From: Nocardiopsis chromatogenes YIM 90109
GTDB taxonomy: Bacteria; Actinomycetota; Actinomycetes; Streptosporangiales; Streptosporangiaceae
Assembly: GCF_000341185.1 (NCBI RefSeq)
Contig: NZ_ANBH01000144.1
Location: 1-46,889, forward strand
Direction of reading: 5' to 3'
DNA length: 46,889 nt
Of this stretch, positions 40,660-46,889 are shown piece by piece. The notes beneath the pieces are model-generated. The model was not told the DNA's origin, searched no databases, and saw nothing but the letters and a program-made list of their open reading frames with translations. Position 1 is the first letter of the stretch. The number at the start of each line of letters is the position of its first letter. The position numbers and the translations under genes are program-made.

Positions 40660-41871
40660 TCAGGCGCCGAGCGGGCGCCCGTCCCCGGCCAGGCGGGTCA
40701 GCAGCCCCGCCAGAAGCGCCACCTGGTGCGGCGTGCGGCCGATACTCACGTGCTCCTCGCGCGAGTGCGGTCCCGCCCCGGCCGCCCCCAGGCCGTCGAG
40801 CACCGGGCGCCCCAGCGCCGCGACCAGGTTGCCGTCGCTCGCCCCGCCGACCGAGATCTGGCCCAGGTCCTCCCCGAGCCCGCGCGCCACCTCCCGCGCC
40901 GCCGCGAACGCGCGGTCGGTCGACGGGCCGGGGTTCATCGGCGGCCGGTTCCACCCGCCGGAGACCTCCACCTTCACCCGGGCGTCCGACGGCGCCAGCG
41001 CCGCCAGCCCCGCGTCGATGCGCTCCGTCTCCGCCGGGTCCTGGATGCGCACGTCCACCTGGCACGACGCCGAGCCCGCCACGACGTTGCGCGCGGTGCC
41101 GCCGCCGAACACGCCCACGTTCACCGTGGTCCCTCGCTCCGGCGCGGCCAGCGCCGCCATCCGGGGCACCAGCTCGGCCAGGGCGTGCACGGCGCTCGCC
41201 CCCGCCTCCGGGTCGAGCCCGGCGTGCGACTCGATCCCGGTGGCCGTGACGTCGAACAGGCCCATGCCCTTGCGTCCGGTCTTGACCCGGCCCTCACGGC
41301 TGGGCTCCAGTACCAGCGTCACGTCCGCCGCCTGCCCCGCCCGCTCGATGTGCGGGCGCGACGCCGGGCTGCCGACCTCCTCGTCCCCGTTGAGGAGGAA
41401 GCGGACCGACGGAACGGGCAGACCCAGCGCGCGCAGGTGCTTGACGGCCCAGACGCCCTGGACGATTCCGGCCTTCATGTCGAAGCAGCCCGGTCCGCTG
41501 AACCGGTCGCCGTCGATGCTCACCGGCCACTCGGCGAGGGTCCCCTCGGGCCACACCGTGTCGTAGTGGCACAGGAGCAGCACCTCGCCGCCGCCGTCGC
41601 CCGGGTAGAGCAGCTCCAGCACGTCGCCGTTGGCGCCGCCGTCGCGGCGGACGCGCTCGGCCGGGTCGCCCAGGCGGTCGGTCAGCCACGCCTCCAGGTC
41701 GTCCAGTCCGGCGTCCAGGAGGCCCTTGTCGTTGCTCGGGGTCTCCTTCTCCACGAGGCGCCGCAGGTCGTCGAGGATGGTCGCCAGGTCGCGCCGGGCC
41801 GCCTCGGCCAGCTCTGCCAGCTCGGCCAGCTCGGCCGGTCCGGGCGGGCCGGGCAGGGACGCATCGGTCAC
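40660..41871 (-). CDS. M20 family metallopeptidase (CPG2-like)
   Basis: A 403-aa zinc carboxypeptidase/amidohydrolase. Metal and catalytic residues are visible: CHYDTVW (His102, Asp104), GCFDMK (Asp131), NGDEEVGS (Glu164, Glu165), VLEPS (Glu189), and a late His in SREEHVS. The dimerisation lid domain reads IESHAGLDPEAGASAVHALAELV. The N-terminus repeats LAE (AELAELAELAEAA). GTG 41871 follows AGAAGG. The AbgT transporter gene upstream on the same strand suggests hydrolysis of imported aminobenzoyl- or other acyl-glutamates. Confidence 0.92.
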   Translation of the reverse strand: MTDASLPGPPGPAELAELAELAEAARRDLATILDDLRRLVEKETPSNDKGLLDAGLDDLEAWLTDRLGDPAERVRRDGGANGDVLELLYPGDGGGEVLLLCHYDTVWPEGTLAEWPVSIDGDRFSGPGCFDMKAGIVQGVWAVKHLRALGLPVPSVRFLLNGDEEVGSPASRPHIERAGQAADVTLVLEPSREGRVKTGRKGMGLFDVTATGIESHAGLDPEAGASAVHALAELVPRMAALAAPERGTTVNVGVFGGGTARNVVAGSASCQVDVRIQDPAETERIDAGLAALAPSDARVKVEVSGGWNRPPMNPGPSTDRAFAAAREVARGLGEDLGQISVGGASDGNLVAALGRPVLDGLGAAGAGPHSREEHVSIGRTPHQVALLAGLLTRLAGDGRPLGA

Positions 41872-41939
41872 GTCGTCACCTTCTCTTCGCTCGGGTGTGG
41901 GGAGGGGGAGCGGGTCCCATGGGGGGCGGTGGGCCGCCG

Positions 41940-43484
41940 TCAGCGCACCGGGGCGCCGGGGCCGAGCGGGATGCCCAGCCCCCACCAGGCCAGCAGGATG
42001 AGCGTCCATCCGACCAGCATGGCCACCGAGATCGGCAGCGTCATCGACAGCAGCGTGCCGATGCCCGCGTCGCGCCGGTACCGCTGCAGGAAGCCCAGCG
42101 CCATGGCGAAGTAGGGGCTCATCGGGCTGATCACGTTGGTGGGGGAGTCCGCCACCCGGAACACCGCCTGGGTGGTCTCCGGCGGGATGCTCAGCAACAT
42201 GAACATCGGCACGAACACCGGCGCCACCAGCGCCCACTGCGCCGACCCGCTGGTGATCATGATGTTCATGACGGTGCACACCAGCACCATCCCGACCAGC
42301 ATCACCGGCGTGGGCACGCCCGCCGAGTCGAGCAGCCCGGCGCCGCGCACCGCCAGCACCTCGCCCAGCCCGGTCCACTTGAAGTAGGCGAGGAACTGGG
42401 CGGCGGCGAAGAACAGCACCAGCACCGGCGCCAGGTCGCGCACGCCCTGGGCCATCGCCTCGGGGATCTCGCGCGCCCGGGACAGGGCGCCGGTCGTGCG
42501 GCCGAACACCGCACCGGCCACCAGGAACAGCAGCCCCATGATGAAGGCGATTCCGGTGATCAGCGGTGAGCCGAGCACGCCGCCGTCCTCGCCGCGGAAC
42601 GGCGAGGAGGACGGGACGAGCGCGGCCGTGATCAGCGCCGCGGCGGCCACCACCACAAGCAGCGCGTTGCGCAGCCCGCGCCGCTCGTCCGCGGTCAGCC
42701 GCATGTCGCCCAGCTCGGCGTCGGCGCCGTCGCCGTCGACCTCCATCCGGGCGGTGGCCGGGGCCAGCACGAACTCGGCGACCGCGGTGATGATCAGCGC
42801 CAGCAGCACCGCACTGACCGCGGTGAAGAAGTAGTTGGCCACCGGCGTGACCGTGTACCGGGGGTCGATGATCTGCGCCGCGCCGGTGGTGAGCCCGGCG
42901 AACAGGGCGTCGCCGGGGGTGAGCGCGATCGAGGCGTTGTACCCGGCCGAGATCGACCCGAAGGCCGTCACCAGGCCCAGGATCGGGCTGCGCCCCGCCG
43001 CCTTGAAGATCATGGCGCCCAGCGGGACGAGGACGACGTAGGCGGCGTCGGAGGCCACGCTGGCGGACACGCCCACCACGGCCAGCGCGAAGGTGAGCAG
43101 CTTGTCCGGCACCCGGGTGACGCTGCCGCGCAGCACCGCGTTGAGCAGGCCCGCGCGCTCGGCGACGGCGACGCCGAGCATGACGACCACGATCAGCGCC
43201 ATGGGCGGGAAGGCGGCGAAGTTGTCGACCGCGTCGCCGAAGACGACCTGCACGCCTTCGGCGCTGATCAGGCTCTTGACGGCGATGCGCTCCCCGTCGG
43301 CGGGGGAGACGGCGTAGACGCCCAGGGCCTCCAGGACCGCGCTGAGCAGCACGACCAGGACGCCCATCAGGATGAACAGCCAGAACGGGTGCGGGAGCTT
43401 GTTGCCCGCGCGCTCGATGAGCTGGAGGAACCGCATGAGCACCGCCATGGCGCGGCCGGTGCTGCGGACGTCGGCAGTGGCCAC
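41940..43484 (-). CDS. abgT: AbgT family p-aminobenzoyl-glutamate transporter
   Basis: A 514-aa transporter with about eleven to thirteen helices. Family signatures: GNKLPHPFWLFILMGVLVVLLSAVL near the start, two hairpin segments SASVASDAAYVVLVPLGAMIFKAAGRSPI and NIMITSGSAQWALVAPVFVPMFMLL, and SPTNVISPMSPYFAM late. GTG 43484 follows GAGGAG. It is followed by the M20 peptidase gene 68 bases later in the same operon, the same pairing as in abg loci. Some AbgT proteins export sulfonamides instead; direction is not settled by sequence. Confidence 0.93.
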   Translation of the reverse strand: MATADVRSTGRAMAVLMRFLQLIERAGNKLPHPFWLFILMGVLVVLLSAVLEALGVYAVSPADGERIAVKSLISAEGVQVVFGDAVDNFAAFPPMALIVVVMLGVAVAERAGLLNAVLRGSVTRVPDKLLTFALAVVGVSASVASDAAYVVLVPLGAMIFKAAGRSPILGLVTAFGSISAGYNASIALTPGDALFAGLTTGAAQIIDPRYTVTPVANYFFTAVSAVLLALIITAVAEFVLAPATARMEVDGDGADAELGDMRLTADERRGLRNALLVVVAAAALITAALVPSSSPFRGEDGGVLGSPLITGIAFIMGLLFLVAGAVFGRTTGALSRAREIPEAMAQGVRDLAPVLVLFFAAAQFLAYFKWTGLGEVLAVRGAGLLDSAGVPTPVMLVGMVLVCTVMNIMITSGSAQWALVAPVFVPMFMLLSIPPETTQAVFRVADSPTNVISPMSPYFAMALGFLQRYRRDAGIGTLLSMTLPISVAMLVGWTLILLAWWGLGIPLGPGAPVR

Positions 43485-43538
43485 CGTCGACTCCTCGGGT
43501 CGGAGGGCTGGGGGCGGGACGCGCGCCGCATGACCTGC

Positions 43539-43561
43539 GTCACGTCGTCCCATGACGTGAC
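43539..43561. promoter_or_regulatory. inverted repeat in the abgT/lrp spacer
   Basis: GTCACGT (43539-43545) and ACGTGAC (43555-43561) are perfect arms with a nine-base spacer, near the abgT start. It is a candidate site for the divergent Lrp-type regulator. A minus-strand TTGACA lies at about 43590-43585. Confidence 0.5.
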
Positions 43562-43644
43562 AGAGTCCACCGCAGTGGTGAGTCTTGTCAATATCAAGCC
43601 GGAAAATGGTGGATTAAGTCAGCAGAGAGTGGCCTGATAGTGGC

Positions 43645-43650
43645 TATGAT
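43645..43650 (+). promoter_or_regulatory. -10 of a leaderless lrp-type transcript
   Basis: TATGAT ends six bases before GTG 43657, which has no Shine-Dalgarno sequence. The transcript probably starts at the start codon. Confidence 0.6.
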
Positions 43651-43656
43651 CCAGGT

Positions 43657-44700
43657 GTGGGTGCACAGGAGATGGACGAACTCGACCTCGACCTGGTGGC
43701 CGCCCTGCAGTACGCCCCCCGCGCGCCCAGCAGCGCGCTCGCCGAGGTGCTGGACAGCTCCCCGAGCACCGTGGGGCGGCGCCTGCAGAGGCTCCAGACG
43801 TCCGGGCAGCTGAGGGTCGTCGGGCAGCTCGACTGGTCGCTCGTCTCCGACGCCCACCCGCGGCACATGTGGCTGCACGCCGAATCCGGCCGCGCGGTGG
43901 AGGTGGCGCGCCGGCTCGCGCGCATGCCCGAAGTGCAGCTCGTCGCCCTGAGCAGCGGACGTGCCGACATCTACTGCGTGGTCCACCCCTCCGAGCGCAC
44001 CCGCGCCACGGAGCTGCTGACGACCGAGATCCCGTCGGTGGAGGGCGTGCGGGCCGGACAGTCGGACCTGGTGCTGAGGCCGATCACCCGCGCCGACGCG
44101 TGGACGCTCGACCGGCTGCCGCCCGAGCGCCTGGAGGCCCTGCGGCCGTACCGGACGCACGTGCCGGAGCAGGACGACGGCGCCGCCGCGGCCTCGGGGC
44201 CCCTGACGGGGGATGAGATCGAGGTGGCGGGCATTCTGCACGCCGATGCGCGCACCGGCTCAGGGGATGTGGCGCGGGAGCTCGGCGTCAGCCAGTCCAC
44301 GGCCTACCGGCTGGTGCAGTCGCTCCTGGAGCGCGGTGTCGTGCGCCCCCGAGTGGAGGTCGAACCGGAGCGCCTGGGCATGCACCTGGAGGTCATCCTG
44401 TCGCTCACGGTGCGCCCCGGGGCCATCGCGCACGTGGCCGAGAAGCTGGCGTCCCATCCGTCGGCGCGCTATGTGTCGGTGGTCGCGGGGGAGGTGTCGC
44501 TGATCCACCACGGCGCGTTCCGGGACGAGAGGGAACTGGGCCGCTTCATCACCGAGGACCTGGCGGCGCTGCCCGGGGTGGCCGACGTGCGCTCGTCGGT
44601 GCTGCTGGAGGTCCTGCGCCGCTACTGGATCGACCGCGCCGACGGCCTGCTGGGCGAGGCGAGCCTGCCGTTCACGCGGAAGGACCGCCCCCGGCGCTGA
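43657..44700 (+). CDS. Lrp/AsnC family regulator, duplicated
   Basis: A 347-aa protein with two Lrp-like units. Helix-turn-helix 1 reads LDLVAALQYAPRAPSSALAEVLDSSPSTVGRRLQRLQTSGQLRVV (about 10-54), with an effector domain behind. Helix-turn-helix 2 reads GDEIEVAGILHADARTGSGDVARELGVSQSTAYRLVQSLLERGVV (about 185-230), with a second effector domain. GTG 43657 is chosen from the leaderless promoter; ATG 43672 is possible, with AGGAG before it. Divergent from abgT, it probably controls the transporter and peptidase in response to an amino acid or acyl-glutamate. Confidence 0.9.
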   Translation: MGAQEMDELDLDLVAALQYAPRAPSSALAEVLDSSPSTVGRRLQRLQTSGQLRVVGQLDWSLVSDAHPRHMWLHAESGRAVEVARRLARMPEVQLVALSSGRADIYCVVHPSERTRATELLTTEIPSVEGVRAGQSDLVLRPITRADAWTLDRLPPERLEALRPYRTHVPEQDDGAAAASGPLTGDEIEVAGILHADARTGSGDVARELGVSQSTAYRLVQSLLERGVVRPRVEVEPERLGMHLEVILSLTVRPGAIAHVAEKLASHPSARYVSVVAGEVSLIHHGAFRDERELGRFITEDLAALPGVADVRSSVLLEVLRRYWIDRADGLLGEASLPFTRKDRPRR

Positions 44701-45460
44701 GCGTCCGGGCGCGCTGGATGGTCCCGATGATCCTCATCTGCGCGGGGTCGTAGGGGTGGGCGAGGTGGCCCGCCCGGATGGCCGACCTCTCGGCGTCCAC
44801 GGCGGTCCCGGCCGAGCCCTCCTCGGCGGCGAGGTGGGCCTTCAGGATGGCGTGGGTGTGCTGGTACTGCGACAGGCGCGGGTCGTCGGGGTGGGCGGCG
44901 GCGAGGGCGCGCTCGGCGGTCTCCACCGCCTCGGCGAGCCGGCCGGGCCCGTCGGCGCCCTGGCCGATGAACTCGGCCACCTGCGCCAGCCGGACCGAGA
45001 AGTTGGGGTCGTCCTCGGGGGTCAGCTCCACGGACTCGCGTGCCAGGCGCAGGGCCTCGCCCAGCCCGGCGGGGTCGGTGCCCCCGGGGTCGCGCGTGAA
45101 GGCGTTCGCCCACATGGCGGCCAGGGTCGCCGCGAGCTGCTGGAGGATCAGCGCGGCGTCGGGGTCCGTGCGCCCGCCCAGGCGGACCGCCTCGCGCAGA
45201 GCCTCCACGGCGCGCTCGCCGTCGGCGTGGGTGCCGCCGTCGAGATAGCGCAGGCCCTGCGCCAGCCCCAGGATGAAGTGCGCCCACGGGTCCTTGCCCT
45301 GGGCGCCCACCAGGGCCTGGGCACGCCGGATCGCGTCGTCGGTGGCCTCCTTGGAGGTCGTGACGAGCGCGCCGCCGGGGCCGGTGGCGCGGTCCCGGGG
45401 GAAGAGGATGTCCGAGAGGAGTTCGGCACGGGTGCGGGCGGGGTCGGACTGGTCGGACAT
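44672..45460 (-). CDS. TPR-like helical-repeat protein of unknown function
   Basis: A 262-aa cytoplasmic, Ala-rich helical protein. Segments such as AHFILGLAQGLRYLDGGTHADGERAVEALREAVRLG and AGLGEALRLARESVELTPEDDPNFSVRLAQVAEFIG have the spacing of tetratricopeptide-like repeats. ATG 45460 follows AGAGGA. Its 3' end overlaps the convergent Lrp-type gene by 29 bases. Possibly an interaction scaffold; no partner is evident. Confidence 0.75.
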   Translation of the reverse strand: MSDQSDPARTRAELLSDILFPRDRATGPGGALVTTSKEATDDAIRRAQALVGAQGKDPWAHFILGLAQGLRYLDGGTHADGERAVEALREAVRLGGRTDPDAALILQQLAATLAAMWANAFTRDPGGTDPAGLGEALRLARESVELTPEDDPNFSVRLAQVAEFIGQGADGPGRLAEAVETAERALAAAHPDDPRLSQYQHTHAILKAHLAAEEGSAGTAVDAERSAIRAGHLAHPYDPAQMRIIGTIQRARTLSAGGGPSA

Positions 45461-45617
45461 TCGGGGTCCTCTGGGTCCTCGGGGGCGTCTCGGACTGGCT
45501 GGGCCGATCGTAGCGCCTGAGGTACCGATGGGGCGGAGGTGCCGGTGTCCGCCGGTGTATAGGGTGATCCGTGCTCCGACCGGCCTTCTGCCGCACCCCC
45601 CCTGGAACGGAGACGGC

Positions 45618-46148
45618 GTGTCCGCATCTGAACAGCAACGGCCCCTCGTGCAGCAGGCCGTGGAGTCGTGGGCCCGGATGGAGGCCCTCATCGGCACGCC
45701 CCTCGGCGAGCGCGCCTGGCGCGAGCACTGGGGGCTGGTGGCGCGCCTGCGCCGGTCGTACGTGCTCTTCTGCCTGGGCCTGGGACTGTTCTCCGGAGGG
45801 GCCGCCGCGGTCGCGGTGACCCTGCTCGGGCTGGTCTGGCAGGCGGGGGACGGCTTCCCCTTCAGCGTGCTGCCGTTCGTGCTGACACCGGTGGTCCTCG
45901 GGCCGATGTGGAAGCGCAGGACCGCCGTGACCGTGGCGCCGTTCCTGGGGCAGCGGCGCCATGTGTGGCCCCGGTGGCTGTTCTCGCTGGTCTTCCCGGT
46001 CGTCCTCATCCTCGGCGTGTTCGTGCCGTGGAGCCCGGTGTGGACGGCCGTGTCGGGCCTGCTGTGCGCGGCCCCGTGGTGGCTCAGCGCCGTCCTTGAG
46101 GCCCGCCGCCCGGTGCCCGCCTACCCCGAGGCCTGGCGTACCGCCTGA
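45618..46148 (+). CDS. small membrane protein of unknown function
   Basis: A 176-aa protein with about 50 soluble N-terminal residues (QQRPLVQQAVESWARMEALIGTPLGERAWREHWGLVARLRRS) and four hydrophobic segments: YVLFCLGLGLFSGGAAAVAVTLLGLVW, VLPFVLTPVVLGPMW, LFSLVFPVVLILGVFVPW and VWTAVSGLLCAAPWWLSAVL. GTG 45618 follows GGAG. I do not recognise the family. The stop codon lies in the first unit of an 8-bp tandem repeat. Confidence 0.75.
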   Translation: MSASEQQRPLVQQAVESWARMEALIGTPLGERAWREHWGLVARLRRSYVLFCLGLGLFSGGAAAVAVTLLGLVWQAGDGFPFSVLPFVLTPVVLGPMWKRRTAVTVAPFLGQRRHVWPRWLFSLVFPVVLILGVFVPWSPVWTAVSGLLCAAPWWLSAVLEARRPVPAYPEAWRTA

Positions 46149-46195
46149 CCGCCTGATGGGCTGACCGCCTGACGGCGTGACCGCCTGACCGGCGG
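46140..46195. repeat. 8-bp degenerate tandem repeat over the stop codon
   Basis: Seven 8-base units, consensus ACCGCCTG, starting at 46140. Units 1, 2, 4 and 6 are exact. The unit junctions give TGA at 46146, 46154, 46162, 46170, 46178 and 46186, which covers all three frames twice; the first is the gene's stop. Confidence 0.85.
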
Positions 46196-46213
46196 CCGTC
46201 CGGGGCGCGCACG

Positions 46214-46816
46214 CTAGCCGGTGTCGCCCCAGTCCGCCGTCGCCCTGCGGACCACGTCGACGATGGTCTCCCTCGTCGCCGCGTCCACCTCCTCATCCGT
46301 GGCCTCCTCCTCGGCGACGTCCGAGATCAGGCGGTTGAGCTGCGGCAGCATCGAGGGCCAGGCCGCCAGCCCGATCACCGCCATCAGCAGCGACGCCGTA
46401 CGCCGGTCGGTGCCGGTGCCGAGCACCTTCGCCAGCGCGTCCACCTTCGTCGTGTAGTGCGCCCGGCGGTCCTCGCGCCCCGGGAGCTCGGACTCCTCGC
46501 CGTAGTGCAGCGACTCCCACATGAGCAGGCGCAGCAGCTGGGGGTTCTGCCGGTGGTACTCGTAGAGCCGCCCGGCGTACTCGGCGATGTCCCCGGACGG
46601 CAGCCCGATGCCTTCGGTGTGCTCGCTGAGGGCGTCGACCATGACCGCCTCGAACAGGGCGTCCTTGTTGCCGAAGTGCCCGTAGATGCGCTCCTTGTTG
46701 ACCCCGGCGCGCTTGGCGATGCGTTCGACGCGCGCACCCCCGATGCCGTGCTCGGCGAACTCGTCGCGGGCGGCGGCCAGAAGGCGGGCACGGGTGGCGG
46801 CGGCGTCACGAGGCAT
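46214..46816 (-). CDS. TetR family transcriptional regulator
   Basis: A 200-aa TetR protein: RDAAATRARLLAAARDEFAEHGIGGARVERIAKRAGVNKERIYGHFGNKDALFEAV (helix-turn-helix about 28-60), then a helical C-terminal domain of the AefR-like kind. The ATG at 46816 is seven bases from a minus-strand TACCCT (-10), suggesting a leaderless transcript. A palindromic site lies just upstream. Its target may be outside the window. Confidence 0.9.
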   Translation of the reverse strand: MPRDAAATRARLLAAARDEFAEHGIGGARVERIAKRAGVNKERIYGHFGNKDALFEAVMVDALSEHTEGIGLPSGDIAEYAGRLYEYHRQNPQLLRLLMWESLHYGEESELPGREDRRAHYTTKVDALAKVLGTGTDRRTASLLMAVIGLAAWPSMLPQLNRLISDVAEEEATDEEVDAATRETIVDVVRRATADWGDTG

Positions 46817-46823
46817 GGCGCCC

Positions 46824-46849
46824 AGGGTAGCGGCCACCGACCGGTCTGT
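46824..46849 (-). promoter_or_regulatory. leaderless promoter and TetR operator
   Basis: The minus-strand -10 TACCCT lies at 46829-46824. ACCGACCGGTCTGT (46836-46849) is a palindrome with core GACCGGTC and one mismatch, in the -35 to -10 area. Autoregulation by the TetR protein is likely. Confidence 0.6.
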
Positions 46850-46889
46850 TGGAGCGCGTCAGGGCCGCCTGGCGGGGGGGCCCCCCCCC

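Noticed and set aside
40142-41566. 474-codon plus-strand frame over the intergenic region and M20 gene
   Set aside because: Ser/Arg/Pro-rich with no conserved motif; overlaps the hairpins and the antisense peptidase.

Overview
The window is very GC-rich (about 73 percent) DNA with dense genes, many GTG starts, several leaderless-looking promoters and families typical of actinomycetes: XRE-DUF5753/DUF397 regulators, a mycothiol-type DinB/maleylpyruvate isomerase protein, a long HrpA with a DUF3418-type tail, and a DtxR/IdeR iron box. The mix resembles a filamentous actinomycete of the Nocardiopsaceae type. That placement is inferred from gene content only. No rRNA, tRNA, CRISPR array, transposase, integrase or phage gene was found.

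Layout. 1-2.7 kb: possible edge gene, MDR oxidoreductase, DoxX-like remnant, lipoprotein. 2.7-6.3 kb: divergent TetR/DUF418 and MarR/arylamine N-acetyltransferase pairs with palindromic operators between them. 6.3-10.1 kb: dihydroxyacetone kinase split into dhaKL and a divergent dhaM, then a BCCT transporter. 10.7-14.8 kb: hrpA. 14.8-17 kb: XRE regulator with two tandem DUF397 proteins, facing away from a two-gene operon of unknown proteins. 17.3-21.2 kb: DUF1963-like protein, VOC/TetR pair with twin operators, an imine-reductase-like enzyme under a MerR-type promoter, and a DHFR-like reductase.

21.4-25.6 kb is a reactive-sulfur locus: CstR-type persulfide sensor, metallo-beta-lactamase/double-rhodanese protein, membrane rhodanese, a short unknown ORF and a TauE/SafE permease. 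25.7-32.3 kb is a fructan/fructose cassette: LacI regulator, secreted GH32 hydrolase, and binding protein, permease and ATPase of a sugar ABC importer. This cassette lies exactly between two perfect 32-bp direct repeats, one of which covers the 3' end of the TauE gene. This is the most striking structural feature of the window.

32.5-36.3 kb: DinB-type protein, two alpha/beta hydrolases, and a siderophore-interacting flavoprotein behind an iron box. 36.4-39.8 kb: SDR, TetR, MFS exporter and Dabb protein; TetR and MFS share one operator. 39.8-40.65 kb carries no convincing gene but a series of long perfect hairpins. 40.66-44.7 kb: M20 peptidase and AbgT transporter facing an Lrp-type regulator, probably for aminoacyl-glutamate uptake and hydrolysis. 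44.7-46.8 kb: helical-repeat protein, membrane protein and TetR. The window ends in a G/C homopolymer run that looks like a contig end.
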